Shown here in pieces: positions 31,948 to 40,834 of a stretch of 42,502 bases of DNA. How positions within the stretch are numbered: position 1 is the first letter of the stretch; every line of letters begins with the position of its first letter. The stretch lies in assembly GCA_017399105.1 (NCBI GenBank), contig JAFQEJ010000046.1, positions 1 to 42,502 on the forward strand, read 5' to 3'. This DNA comes from Clostridia bacterium. GTDB taxonomy: Bacteria > Bacillota > Clostridia > Oscillospirales > CAG-272. The notes under the pieces were generated by a model. That model was given only the letters and a program-made list of their open reading frames with translations, had not been told where the DNA came from and ran no database searches. The translations under genes were made by a program, and so were the position numbers.

Positions 31948-33665
31948 AGCGCTTTCTTGCCTACTATAAGCCACATAAGCTCATATTTACCCTTGATATG
32001 CTGGCATCACTCTTTGTGTCAATGATTGCCATTGTCTATCCAATCGTTACCCGTTCAATGCTGAACGATCTGATTCCGAATAAAAAGTATCAGCTCATCG
32101 TTATCGCAGGCATTACCCTTCTCGCACTCTATGTGGTTCGTATGCTGCTCAATTATTTCATCCAGTATTACGGTCACGTTATGGGCGTTCGCATGCAGGC
32201 GCAGATGAGGAGCGATATGTTCAATCACCTTGAAAAGCTCCCCTACAGCTTCTTCGACAATCACGAGACAGGTAAGATTATGTCGCGCATGACCAACGAT
32301 TTGATGGATATCAGTGAGCTTGCTCATCACGGTCCCGAGAATATTCTCATTTCCACCATCTCGGTTGTTACATCCTTTGTTTATCTTGCATCAATCAATA
32401 TCTGGCTTACCCTCATCATCTTTGTCTGTGTACCCTTCCTGCTGCTGATTGCTCAGCTTCTCAGAAAAAAGATGCGCGATGCCTTCATGAAATCCCGTGT
32501 GTCGGTTGCCCAGATCAATGCATCGCTTGAGAGCAGTATCTCGGGCATCCGCGTGACCAAGGCATTTACCAACGCCGAAAAGGAACGCGAAAAGTTTGAG
32601 GTTGGAAACGAGGAATTTGTTGAAGCGCGCCGTGAGGCATACAACGCTATGGGACAGTTCCATTCAACGACCTCCTTCATAACCGATGTTTTTAATGTTA
32701 TCGTCCTCATTGCAGGCGGGCTCTTCCTCTATAACGGAACCATTGATTTCGGCGATTATTCGGCATTCGTTGTCTCGGTGTCGCTCTTTATTTCGCCGGT
32801 TATGACGCTGATCAATTTCATGGAGCAGTATCAAAACGGTGTCACCGGATTCAGCCGTTTTCTTGAAATTATGGATGCTGAGCCGGAGCGCGATCCCGAA
32901 GATGCCGTTGACGCAGGCGTGCTTGAGGGACATATTGAGCTGAAGCATGTAACATATGCTTATGACGGTGAGAAGGATGTACTTAACGATGTCAGTTTGA
33001 ATATCGAAAGGGGTAAAACTTTTGCGCTTGTAGGCCCCTCCGGCGGCGGTAAGACCACAATATGCCACCTGATCCCTCATTTTTATAATATTACATCGGG
33101 CGAAATTTATCTGGACGGTAAGGAAATCCATACGCTTACCATGGAATCGCTGCGCCGTAACATCGGTATTGTCCAGCAGGATATCTACCTTTTCAATGCA
33201 TCAATCCGTGAGAATATCCTCTACGGCAGGCTGGATGCTACACCGGCTGAGGTGGAGGATGCCGCGCGCCGTGCAAACATTCACGACTATATCATGACAC
33301 TCCCCGAAGGTTACGATACGGTTATCGGCGAGCGAGGTGTCAGACTTTCGGGCGGTCAGAAGCAGCGACTTTCGATTGCGCGGGTGTTCCTCAAGAATCC
33401 GCCGATCCTAATTCTCGATGAGGCAACCTCTGCCCTCGATAATACCACCGAAATTCTTATTCAGCAGGCGCTCGATGACCTCTGCAGGGGCAGAACGACA
33501 CTGGTTGTAGCTCATCGCCTTTCGACTATAAAAAATGCCGACGAAATTGCAGTGGTTTCTGACGGCAATATCGTCGAGCAGGGAACTCACGATAAGCTTA
33601 TCGCTGCAGGTGGCATTTACGCTGACCTCTATCAGCTCCAGTTCAGAGCCAACAGCGCAATGTAA
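31941..33665 (+). CDS. ABC exporter, fused membrane and ATPase domains
   Basis: This 574-residue type IV (MsbA/BmrA-like) half-transporter works as a dimer. Six transmembrane helices span about 15-300. The nucleotide-binding domain follows with Walker A GPSGGGKT (365-372), signature LSGGQ (469-473), Walker B ILILDE (489-494) and a switch His in VVAHRLST. It probably exports a lipid, drug or peptide; the substrate is not readable. MarR-controlled exporters of this sort are typically drug-responsive, while the iron neighbourhood could hint at metal or haem stress. Start ATG 31941 lies inside the end of the MarR gene. Confidence 0.92.
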   Translation: MLKRFLAYYKPHKLIFTLDMLASLFVSMIAIVYPIVTRSMLNDLIPNKKYQLIVIAGITLLALYVVRMLLNYFIQYYGHVMGVRMQAQMRSDMFNHLEKLPYSFFDNHETGKIMSRMTNDLMDISELAHHGPENILISTISVVTSFVYLASINIWLTLIIFVCVPFLLLIAQLLRKKMRDAFMKSRVSVAQINASLESSISGIRVTKAFTNAEKEREKFEVGNEEFVEARREAYNAMGQFHSTTSFITDVFNVIVLIAGGLFLYNGTIDFGDYSAFVVSVSLFISPVMTLINFMEQYQNGVTGFSRFLEIMDAEPERDPEDAVDAGVLEGHIELKHVTYAYDGEKDVLNDVSLNIERGKTFALVGPSGGGKTTICHLIPHFYNITSGEIYLDGKEIHTLTMESLRRNIGIVQQDIYLFNASIRENILYGRLDATPAEVEDAARRANIHDYIMTLPEGYDTVIGERGVRLSGGQKQRLSIARVFLKNPPILILDEATSALDNTTEILIQQALDDLCRGRTTLVVAHRLSTIKNADEIAVVSDGNIVEQGTHDKLIAAGGIYADLYQLQFRANSAM

Positions 33666-33676
33666 CAGAAATAATT

Positions 33677-33711
33677 AGGGACTGTCGCATGTCAATGCGA
33701 CAGTCCCTTTT
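33677..33711 (+). terminator. Terminator of the MarR-ABC operon, second copy of the dispersed repeat
   Basis: AGGGACTGTCGCAT (33677-33690), loop GTCA, ATGCGACAGTCCCT (33695-33708), then TTTT. Stem and loop are identical to the inverted copy at 5258-5291, and both follow the 3' end of a gene in terminator orientation. Confidence 0.88.
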
Positions 33712-33744
33712 GTATGAATCATATATTTCAGGCTGCTGTATTGG

Positions 33745-34458
33745 TCACATCTCTTCAATATGATAAATATACTCCAGTGTGGACAGCGCTTCGATGATCT
33801 CCTTATGTGTCTTATATTGCTTCAGCTCGCGACCGATAATCGATATGGATATCGAATAGACACTTAATCCCGAGCCGTGATATGCAGGATTGGATTCAAT
33901 ATCATCGATTTTCATGCCCAGCTCACGGATGGTGGTAACGAAATTCTGCAGGTAGCGGCTGTTTACCAGCTCCAGATGTACCTCGAAGTGATTGGATCGG
34001 TTTTTCAAATATACCTCAAAGGCAGGGAAGAGCCAGAGGGTGAAGAAAAGTGCCGCAAAGCAGACTGCTGTAACCGTATACAGCCCTGCACCAACAGTGA
34101 GTCCCACAATGCCGCATGCCCAGAGCCCCACCGAGGTGGTCAATCCCTTGATCTGACTGCGGGATGAATAGAGCGTAGAGTTGACGCTGATAATGGAAAG
34201 ACCTACAATAGCGGCAGCCGAAAGTATGGGAGCAGCACCGCCCGAGGCGATGTCAAGAAGCATGGAAATGCAGGTAGCCAGCGCGACAATGATAAAGGTA
34301 CGCAGACCGGCAGCATGACGCTTGGAAGATCGCTCACAGCCAAGCACAGCTGCGTAGATAAGCGCAATACCAATGCGGAAGAGAATGGAGGCCGGCGTAA
34401 GCACAGTGGACCACGAACCGAGCAATGCAGCGATAGGATCGGATAATGTAAAAAGCAT
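33745..34458 (-). CDS. MgtC/SapB family membrane protein
   Basis: This 237-residue protein has about five transmembrane helices (residues 15-150) with the MgtC hallmark 'RHAAGLRTFIIVALA' at about 47-61, and a C-terminal soluble ACT-like domain (about 160-235). In pathogens MgtC helps survival in low magnesium and modulates the F-ATPase; in commensals the role is unclear. The gene lies 81 bases downstream of the antiporter gene on the same strand and may be co-transcribed with it. Start ATG 34458 follows AAGGAGC. Confidence 0.88.
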   Translation of the reverse strand: MLFTLSDPIAALLGSWSTVLTPASILFRIGIALIYAAVLGCERSSKRHAAGLRTFIIVALATCISMLLDIASGGAAPILSAAAIVGLSIISVNSTLYSSRSQIKGLTTSVGLWACGIVGLTVGAGLYTVTAVCFAALFFTLWLFPAFEVYLKNRSNHFEVHLELVNSRYLQNFVTTIRELGMKIDDIESNPAYHGSGLSVYSISISIIGRELKQYKTHKEIIEALSTLEYIYHIEEM

Positions 34459-34539
34459 AAATAAAGCTCCTTAAAGAAAAATTCTAATGATTGAACACAC
34501 AAAGCACTCATAAACAGTTAAACCCCTTTTCGTATTCCG

Positions 34540-36024
34540 TCACCCTCGTGGTATGCGGAACCGATCCCCACCATTCAAACGCCGATATTGCCTTCCACCG
34601 GCACGGTGGAATTCTTCGGCTGCTTCGGTGAAGGCCTGCTCGTCTTCGCTTGTGGCAAGCTCGTGGGGAGGAATACGATCCTGAATGGCGTGAATTCGCT
34701 CAATGAGAAGCTCAACAGAGGTCTTTTCTCTGCCGTCCTCGGTGGTGGAGTCAAGAGGAACGAGATCCTCGATTTTATCAGAGTAAGAGCCCGAGAGATA
34801 GAGCGAAAGCTTGGCACAGACCGGACCAATCAGCTCGTATAACACGCTTGAGGCAAGGATGATGGTTAGAAGAGCATCTCCAAGCTCGGCAGCCTTTTCA
34901 CTTGCCTGACCGATGGTACGTGCACCCAGTGTCGCAAGACCGATGGCAACACCTGCCTGCGGAATGAGCGCGAGACCAATGTATCGGCGTGTCGTCTTCG
35001 GCTTTCCTGTAATGAGCGAACCGAGATAAGAGCCTGCATATTTGCCGATAATGCGTACCAGGAAATAGGTGATGCCGATCAGCAGCAGGGGAGCACTTCC
35101 CACCGAAGCGACAGAGCCGCCCAGCGCATTGATTTTGAAGCTCAGTCCCGAGCGCACGAAGAAGAGCAGCAGAATCGGCGGGCTGAAATAGTTGAGCTGC
35201 TTGAAGAGCTTGTCATCGCCGGTGATGTTGATGTAGACCGTTCCCATTGACATACAGCCAAGGAGCGGAGAAATATCAAGAAGTGTGCAGATGCCGCAGA
35301 AGGTGAAGAGGATAGCAATACTGATGATGAGCCTGTTATCGGTGGAGCGTCCGCTGGGCATGAGCAGCTTCAGAATGAGTCCGAACAGTGCTCCCAGAAG
35401 CAGGACACCCAGATTGATTAGAAGCGGCTTGATTATATCCATGGGGTCGAAGGCTTTGCCTGTCATTGCAGTAACAGCGGCTGAAATAGCGGTGCTGTAA
35501 GCCAGCAGTCCCACAAGTCCATCAAGGGCGACTACCTGCAGCAGTGTGTTTACGAAATCTCCCCTTGCGCCGGTTTGACGAATGGTCATTGCAGTGGATG
35601 CGGGAGACGTGGCAGCAGCAAGAGATGCAAGCACAATCGAGAAGAGCAGATTCAGACGCAGAATTCCGAAGCAGACAACAAAAACAAGTGCTGATGCGGC
35701 AGCACATTCAAGGAGTGTGATAACGATGACCTTTGGACCGTTCTTCCTGAGCTGCGAGAAGCGGAAGAATTCTCCCGTACCGAAAGCAATGAAGGCAAGC
35801 GCAATATCCGAGAGAAAATCCATGCCGTCAATGACGTTTTGAGGAATCAGATTTAACAGATTCGGTCCCATGAGAATACCGCACAGAATGTAAGCGGTGA
35901 CATTGGGGAGCTTCAGGCGCTTGGTGATTCTTGTCAATGCAAAGCCGCCGAAGAGCATCAGCGCAACCGAGGTCACGGTCTGTGCAGTCGGGGAAAGTCG
36001 AAGTATATCATATAAATAATTCAT
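34540..36024 (-). CDS. Kef/NhaP-type cation:proton antiporter
   Basis: This 494-residue CPA2-like membrane protein has about 12 transmembrane helices (residues 10-400) and a charged C-terminal tail of about 90 residues. The first helices contain 'LPNVTAYILCGILMGPNLL', a standard monovalent cation/H+ antiporter block. It likely exchanges Na+ or K+ for H+; there is no TrkA-N/RCK domain. The frame is open to 36090, but ATG 36024 has GGAG 6 bases upstream. It is divergent from a LysR regulator, which is the obvious candidate to control it. Confidence 0.88.
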   Translation of the reverse strand: MNYLYDILRLSPTAQTVTSVALMLFGGFALTRITKRLKLPNVTAYILCGILMGPNLLNLIPQNVIDGMDFLSDIALAFIAFGTGEFFRFSQLRKNGPKVIVITLLECAAASALVFVVCFGILRLNLLFSIVLASLAAATSPASTAMTIRQTGARGDFVNTLLQVVALDGLVGLLAYSTAISAAVTAMTGKAFDPMDIIKPLLINLGVLLLGALFGLILKLLMPSGRSTDNRLIISIAILFTFCGICTLLDISPLLGCMSMGTVYINITGDDKLFKQLNYFSPPILLLFFVRSGLSFKINALGGSVASVGSAPLLLIGITYFLVRIIGKYAGSYLGSLITGKPKTTRRYIGLALIPQAGVAIGLATLGARTIGQASEKAAELGDALLTIILASSVLYELIGPVCAKLSLYLSGSYSDKIEDLVPLDSTTEDGREKTSVELLIERIHAIQDRIPPHELATSEDEQAFTEAAEEFHRAGGRQYRRLNGGDRFRIPRG

Positions 36025-36056
36025 TGTGAGCTCCATTTGGGGTTGCAAAAGTTTGT

Positions 36057-36071
36057 AGTATATGATATACT
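36057..36071. promoter_or_regulatory. Operator-like palindrome between antiporter and LysR genes
   Basis: AGTATA-TGA-TATACT is a perfect 15-bp inverted repeat that overlaps the -10 of the antiporter promoter. It lies 65 bases upstream of the LysR start. The location and symmetry fit a LysR-type binding site controlling both directions. Confidence 0.65.
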
Positions 36072-36090
36072 GTATTTGTGATAAAGTCAA
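36062..36090 (-). promoter_or_regulatory. Promoter of the antiporter gene
   Basis: On the minus strand, TTGACT (36090-36085), 17 bases and TATCAT (36067-36062) lie 38 bases upstream of ATG 36024. The palindrome at 36057-36071 covers the -10 and the predicted start side. Confidence 0.78.
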
Positions 36091-36135
36091 ATAATGATTT
36101 TATTGGTGATAATAAATAATATTTATGGAGCGCCT

Positions 36136-37035
36136 ATGCTGGATATTAAAATTGAGACTCTGCTTGCGGTTTATGAAAAACGGAATTTTACAAAAGCGGC
36201 TGAATTGCTTTCACTCACTCAGCCTGCGGTCAGTCATCATATCAAATGCTTGGAGGATGAGCTTGAAACAAAACTCTTTATTCGAGGAAAGGGTGATCTG
36301 CGTCCGACTCCCGAGGGAGAAATTGCAGTGGGGTATGCCAAACGGTTCAAGGCGATGTATGCAAAGCTGAAACGAGAGGTAACCGGAGCTGAGGCACACT
36401 TTAATAACCTGCGCATCGGTATTACGCATACCGCCGAGAGCAATTTTATGGTGGAAGTGCTGGCGAAATTCAGTAATAAAAAAAGCAATGTCAGCATAAC
36501 GGTATCAACGGATACCATAAAAAATCTTTATGATAAGCTGGAGAATTACGAGATTGATCTTGCCATTGTGGAGGGCAAGCCTCACAATCCCGAGCTGTAT
36601 TCGATCATGCTTGATACAGACTACCTGGTATGTGTAATGTCAAATGATAACCCACTGGCAAAGCAGTCGATGGTTACACTGAACGAGCTGAAGCGCGAAC
36701 GGATGATTCTGCGTCTCCCTCAATCAGCGACAAGACTGCTCTTTGAATCGACTCTGGAGAGCATGAATGAGTCCATTGGCAGCTTCAATGTAACTCTCGA
36801 GATAGACAATATTGCTACCATCAAGGACCTCATCCGAAAAGATCTTGGCGTATCCATACTTGCTAAAAGCGCCTGCATGGACGAGGTGCGCAAGGGCAAG
36901 ATCACCGTGCTTCCCATCGAAAATCTCAGTATGGTGCGCGAAACCAATATTGTCTACCACAAGGATTTTACGCATGTAAGTATTCTGAAAGAGATCACAA
37001 AGCTCTATCAGAACACAGCGCGAACCTATTTGTAA
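36136..37035 (+). CDS. LysR-family transcriptional regulator
   Basis: This 299-residue protein has an N-terminal winged helix (1-60, 'NFTKAAELLSLTQPAVSHHI' helix-turn-helix) and a C-terminal periplasmic-binding-like effector domain (about 88-295). The effector is unknown. The frame starts at 36094, but ATG 36136 follows GGAG with good spacing and gives the usual short LysR N-terminus. It is divergent from the antiporter gene and 12 bases upstream of the M50-like gene, so it may regulate the antiporter and be co-transcribed with the protease. Confidence 0.9.
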   Translation: MLDIKIETLLAVYEKRNFTKAAELLSLTQPAVSHHIKCLEDELETKLFIRGKGDLRPTPEGEIAVGYAKRFKAMYAKLKREVTGAEAHFNNLRIGITHTAESNFMVEVLAKFSNKKSNVSITVSTDTIKNLYDKLENYEIDLAIVEGKPHNPELYSIMLDTDYLVCVMSNDNPLAKQSMVTLNELKRERMILRLPQSATRLLFESTLESMNESIGSFNVTLEIDNIATIKDLIRKDLGVSILAKSACMDEVRKGKITVLPIENLSMVRETNIVYHKDFTHVSILKEITKLYQNTARTYL

Positions 37036-37047
37036 GAGGTGATCCGA

Positions 37048-38181
37048 ATGAAGAAAATCAAAAAAGCCGCTCTTGCATTCCTTTCCATGCTGCCCTATCT
37101 GGTCATCGGCGGAACCTGCGGCCTGAGCTTTATATCCTATTTTGAAGCCGTCGAGAAGAGCGGATCGGAAGTGCCACATATTCTTCTATGGAGTATATTG
37201 CTGCTTGGAATTTATCTTGCAATCTATTTGCAGATTATTATCCATGAGAGCGGTCATCTTATCTTTGGTCTTATGACAGGCTATCATTTCGGCTCCTTCC
37301 GTATCGCTTCTTTTATGTGGATCAAGCTTGATGGCAGGATCAGGCTCAAACGTCATTCGCTTCCCGGAACCGTTGGGCAGTGTATCATGTCGCCGCCCGT
37401 ACTTGTTGATGGAAAGATGCCCTTTGTGCTCTATAATATGGGCGGCTCAATCATGAATATAATCACAGCCTTGTTGAGCTTTGCTCTGAGATTTGTCATT
37501 CCGGAGGGGAATATCTTCTCACCACTGCTCTTTTTAATGGGAATGATCGGACTGTTGTTTGCTCTTATGAACGGACTGCCGCTGAAGCTGGGAGCAGTCA
37601 ATAACGACGGTCACAACGCGCTCTCCATGGGGAAAGATGACGCAGCACTGCGTGCATTCTGGCTTCAGATGAAGATTGCCGAGAGGGTAGCAGCAGGTCT
37701 GCGCCTTCGTGATATGCCCGAGGAGTGGTTTATTTTCCCTGCGGATGCCGATATGAACAACAGTATGATTGCGGCGGTGGAGGTTTTTCGCTGTAACAGG
37801 CTGATGGATGAGATGAGATTCGAGGAAGCAGAGGAGGCTATGTCAAAGCTGATCCGCGGTAAAAACGGCGTCCTCGGTGTACATAAATCACTGTTGATCT
37901 GCGATCAGATCTATCTTGCGATTCTACTGGATCGGGGAGATGATGCGGTGAAGGCAATGCTGACCGAGGAGCAGATGCAATTCATGCGCGCAATGAAAAC
38001 TTTCCCTTCGGTTATCCGCACCGAATATGCATTGGCTGTGGGATATTACCGCGACGAAAAGGCAGCACAGAAAAAGTTGGAGGAATTTGAAAAGATTGCA
38101 AAACGCTATCCCTATGAAAGTGACATTGAGAGTGATCGCGAACTAATGAACTTAAAATTAACAAAAGGAGAAATACAATGA
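37048..38181 (+). CDS. M50-like membrane zinc protease
   Basis: This 377-residue membrane protein carries HESGH at residues 66-70 inside a hydrophobic segment, the zinc-binding motif of site-2-type (M50) proteases. Other hydrophobic segments lie at about 12-32, 47-65, 134-150 and 155-180, followed by a soluble, helical (TPR-like) C-terminal domain of about 190 residues. An M50 second motif (NPDG-like) is not obvious; 'GAVNNDGHNAL' at about 190-200 with Asp may serve. The substrate is unknown. A GTG at 37039 is in frame, but GAGGTG is spaced for ATG 37048. It overlaps the next gene by 4 bases. Confidence 0.8.
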   Translation: MKKIKKAALAFLSMLPYLVIGGTCGLSFISYFEAVEKSGSEVPHILLWSILLLGIYLAIYLQIIIHESGHLIFGLMTGYHFGSFRIASFMWIKLDGRIRLKRHSLPGTVGQCIMSPPVLVDGKMPFVLYNMGGSIMNIITALLSFALRFVIPEGNIFSPLLFLMGMIGLLFALMNGLPLKLGAVNNDGHNALSMGKDDAALRAFWLQMKIAERVAAGLRLRDMPEEWFIFPADADMNNSMIAAVEVFRCNRLMDEMRFEEAEEAMSKLIRGKNGVLGVHKSLLICDQIYLAILLDRGDDAVKAMLTEEQMQFMRAMKTFPSVIRTEYALAVGYYRDEKAAQKKLEEFEKIAKRYPYESDIESDRELMNLKLTKGEIQ

Positions 38182-38918
38182 TTCACTCGTTTTTATTAAT
38201 CGGACAGTCCAATATGGCTGGAAGAGGCATTCTTTCGGAGGCAATTCCGATAGACAGTTCCCATATAAAAATTCTGCGCAACGGACGCTGGCAAAACATG
38301 TTTCGTCCCATCAATCCGGATCGTCCTTTTTCCGGAGTATCGCTTGCCGAGAGCTTTGCCGAAGCATACGCTGTGAAGCATGACTGCGACGTGGGGCTTA
38401 TATGCTGTGCAGACGGCGGAACAAGTCTTGAGCAATGGCAGCCGGGCAGCCTGCTGTTTGAAAATGCGGTTACTCAAGCGAAGCTGGCACAGAGAACATC
38501 TACGATTGTTGGAATTTTGTGGCATCAGGGGGAATCTGATTGTTATCCGCATCTGAATGCAACCTATCAGGAGCGCTTTGAACCGATTCTTCACGGGGTC
38601 CGTGAAGAACTGAATCTGCCCGATATTCCCTTTCTTGTTGGCGGGCTCGGCGATTATCTTGCCGAATATAACGATCCTGCTCTGCATAATTATCCTATAA
38701 TCAATCAAGCACTTGTGAAAATTTCAGAGGAAAATCATGCTGTTGGCTTTGTTTCAGCTGAGGGACTGACTTCCAATGCTGATAGGCTTCACTTTAACTC
38801 AAAGTCGCTCTATGAATTTGGCTTGCGCTATTTAACGGTGTATGAGAAAATGGCAGGCGACATCACTCTGTCCGGACTAAATGAAAAAGAAGTTCGCGGA
38901 GAATTGGAGTCGTTATGA
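38178..38918 (+). CDS. Sialate O-acetylesterase-like (SASA/CE6) hydrolase
   Basis: This 246-residue SGNH-fold esterase shows the family blocks GQSNMAGRG with nucleophile Ser11, 'GGTSLEQW' (80-87), WHQGES (115-120) and a C-terminal Asp202-x2-His205 in ADRLHFN. The family removes acetyl groups from sialic acid or xylan. There is no signal peptide, so it acts on imported or internal substrates. Its ATG overlaps the TGA of the M50-like gene, so the two are translationally coupled, an unexpected pairing. Confidence 0.88.
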   Translation: MIHSFLLIGQSNMAGRGILSEAIPIDSSHIKILRNGRWQNMFRPINPDRPFSGVSLAESFAEAYAVKHDCDVGLICCADGGTSLEQWQPGSLLFENAVTQAKLAQRTSTIVGILWHQGESDCYPHLNATYQERFEPILHGVREELNLPDIPFLVGGLGDYLAEYNDPALHNYPIINQALVKISEENHAVGFVSAEGLTSNADRLHFNSKSLYEFGLRYLTVYEKMAGDITLSGLNEKEVRGELESL

Positions 38919-38924
38919 TAACTA

Positions 38925-38955
38925 GGGGCTGACGCATTTTATATGCACCAGCCCC
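38925..38955 (+). terminator. Hairpin after the esterase gene, diverged repeat family member
   Basis: GGGGCTG (38925-38931) pairs with CAGCCCC (38949-38955), and GCAT (38934-38937) pairs with ATGC (38943-38946), with a mismatch between the stems. The design GGGnCTG-nCGCAT resembles the repeats at 5258 and 33677. The T run is weak (AATATTTA). Confidence 0.55.
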
Positions 38956-39061
38956 AATATTTATGTTAAGCTTTGATATGAATCTTGTAAGTCGATAATT
39001 GCTGTTAATTCAATTTGTGCTCTTTGATCTGTTTACAAAAACTCCAAAAAGAAAAATGTTG

Positions 39062-39092
39062 AACAGCTGTAAATGTTCTGTTTACAGCTGTT
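39062..39092 (-). terminator. Terminator of the 39.1 kb membrane protein gene
   Basis: AACAGCTGTAAA (39062-39073) pairs perfectly with TTTACAGCTGTT (39081-39092). On the minus strand it is followed by a T-rich stretch (CATTTTTCTTTTTG), so it ends the leftward gene. Confidence 0.75.
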
Positions 39093-39100
39093 TCTTACGC

Positions 39101-39631
39101 TTAATCTGCTTTTGCCCATTTTTTATGCCATTTCGCACGCTTACGGCAGAGGAGGGAAGTGTAGACGACAGGAACAATTAAAACGCTGAGAAGATTGCCG
39201 ATAATATCCAGCTTCCAAATCGAGAAGGCAGTCTCAAGAATGAAAAGCGGACTGAAAAGAATCAGTGGATTCCGTTGAAAAGGAAGAAAATTGATGATCG
39301 CCGACAACAGGATAATTCCGCAAATGATAATCAGCAGATGTCGCTCAGCGAAGAAAACTCGCTGAATATCAATTTTCATTGTTTCGTAAGGCTGTTCGCG
39401 GATTTCGACAATAAATTTTTTTTCACCCTTTTCCTGTCGCAGATGGCGAATATAGAGCAGACATAAGCAAAAGAGTGTTTCAGTTGCACAGCCAAGGAAA
39501 AAAAGCTTGAAGAAATCACCGGGGATATAGTTCATAATCAGACGCAGAATAAAATTGAGCAAGATATAAATGCCCAGTGTGATCAGCGAAGCAAGTGTAA
39601 TATCTTTAAATGCAAGTATCCATTTTTTCAT
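39101..39631 (-). CDS. Four-helix membrane protein of unknown function
   Basis: This 176-residue protein has about four transmembrane segments (residues 10-33, 40-60, 97-115 and 138-160) and basic loops and C-terminus. I recognise no family. It is a single gene with a perfect-consensus promoter (39666-39694) and its own terminator. Start ATG 39631 follows GAGGTG. Confidence 0.72.
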   Translation of the reverse strand: MKKWILAFKDITLASLITLGIYILLNFILRLIMNYIPGDFFKLFFLGCATETLFCLCLLYIRHLRQEKGEKKFIVEIREQPYETMKIDIQRVFFAERHLLIIICGIILLSAIINFLPFQRNPLILFSPLFILETAFSIWKLDIIGNLLSVLIVPVVYTSLLCRKRAKWHKKWAKAD

Positions 39632-39665
39632 AGAATCACCTCATGATAATACATTTGATGAAAAT

Positions 39666-39694
39666 ATTATACCATCACAAGAACGCATTGTCAA
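39666..39694 (-). promoter_or_regulatory. Consensus sigma-A promoter of the 39.1 kb membrane gene
   Basis: On the minus strand, TTGACA (39694-39689), 17 bases and TATAAT (39671-39666) match both hexamers perfectly, 35 bases upstream of ATG 39631. Confidence 0.9.
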
Positions 39695-39762
39695 TATATA
39701 AGACTGATAATCATAGATAAAAGAATGTATGTATATTTTTGCAACTATTATTTATTTTATAG

Positions 39763-39783
39763 TGAGAAGTAACCATTCTCACC
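39763..39783. other. Short hairpin left of the IS30 remnant
   Basis: GTGAGAA (39763-39769) pairs with TTCTCAC (39777-39783). It lies in the otherwise featureless stretch 39695-39846, where I see no gene, and may belong to the flank of the insertion element. Confidence 0.4.
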
Positions 39784-39876
39784 TCGTGAGCTCCTTTCTG
39801 GATTTCACACACTAAATGCTACCACAATTTCTTTCTCATACTAACATCCACTGTGGAACTTACTTTGAGAATTTAC

Positions 39877-40743
39877 CTGATTGTTTTCCACATGAGGTTT
39901 CTGCTGCAGAGAGTTGGGATCACAGAAGAACCGGAAATACACCTCCGAACCGGAAATCATGCAGCCGGAGATGCTCCTTCAACAGAGTGATTCTGACGGA
40001 AGCTTCTGCGGCAGATCTGTTATCTATCAGGATACCAAACATGAAATCCATATGTACAGACTGGAATGTCATGATTACTTTCCCACCCGGACGACCGATC
40101 AGGGTATCTATTTCCACATACCATGTCGTGGGTGCGTCTGCCAGAAACTGCCGGTAATTCTGATATGTCCTGTCTTTTCTGACAACTTTCGGGACATATA
40201 CATCTGACCTTTTCTGTCTGGGTTTGAATTTTATTGCCCGTGGAAGATCAATCTTTGCAACGGTGTAGTACCCTTTTTTGATATGACGGTATACAGTAGA
40301 TTTAGAAATCGACAGATTGTTTGCCTGAATGGCATGATAGATATGCTGTCCGGAGCGGATGGCATCGGATAGGATTGCCTCCGTTCTGCAGAATTCTTCT
40401 TTGTTGAGTGGAATCCCTTCTCTGGCTTCTGTCAGTACAGTCCGGTATTCTTCATGGGCTTTTCTGGCTGAATATTTTCTTCTGGGATCGATACAAGTAC
40501 GATGATTGACCTGCCTGCAGCAATTGTATACAAAAGGTGCTTTCAGGAGTTTGGGGCAGCATTTTCTGTTTTGGCAAAGCTATTTGTGTAGGTTTTTCCG
40601 TGCATTTTTACTTCTTTGGAGACTGTGGTGGGGTCCTTTCCGATGCGTTGGGCAATGGCATTGAAGGACATATTCTTGCCAAGGCATTCCTGGATTTCTA
40701 CACGATCATCCAGTGTCATGTGCCTGTTTTTCTTTTCATTCAT
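39877..40743 (-). pseudogene. IS30-family transposase, frameshifted and internally deleted
   Basis: From ATG 40743 the N-terminal helix-turn-helix 'MTLDDRVEIQECLGKNMSF' reads to about 40560. After a frameshift near 40555 the body continues ('CPKLLKAPF', 'EGIPLNKEEF', 'ISKSTVYRHIKKGYY', first catalytic Asp in YVEIDTLIGR) to FPVLL and a stop at about 39920. Homologues then have T-D-N-G with the second catalytic Asp. Here the sequence jumps through the shared string TTCTTCTG straight to 'FFCDPNSLQQKPHVENN', so the second Asp is deleted, and the C-terminus after that point is missing too. It cannot be active. Confidence 0.85.
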
Positions 40744-40768
40744 AGTCTGGGAACTTCCTTCCCAGACT
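40744..40768 (-). other. Hairpin covering the transposase ribosome binding site
   Basis: AGTCTGGGAA (40744-40753) pairs perfectly with TTCCCAGACT (40759-40768). The leftward Shine-Dalgarno (GGAAGGAAG) lies within this stem-loop directly before ATG 40743. Such structures in insertion sequences hold down transposase translation from read-through transcripts. Confidence 0.6.
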
Positions 40769-40787
40769 AAATTCTATTCAATTTTTT

Positions 40788-40834
40788 CCCAAAGTAAATT
40801 CCACCGCAAATTCCACTGTGGAATTTACTTTGGG
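40788..40834. repeat. 17-bp inverted repeat in the upstream end of the IS30 remnant
   Basis: CCCAAAGTAAATTCCAC (40788-40804) and GTGGAATTTACTTTGGG (40818-40834) are perfect inverted copies 13 bases apart. They match the terminal repeat sequence seen at the left end of the element. Confidence 0.75.

Noticed and set aside
34588..34842. Short rightward frames under the antiporter gene
   Set aside because: No start signal and full overlap with a clear transporter reading frame.
39632..39846. Additional gene or CRISPR-like repeats left of the IS30 remnant
   Set aside because: The stretch contains only the promoter of the leftward membrane gene and one short hairpin; no regular spacer pattern exists.
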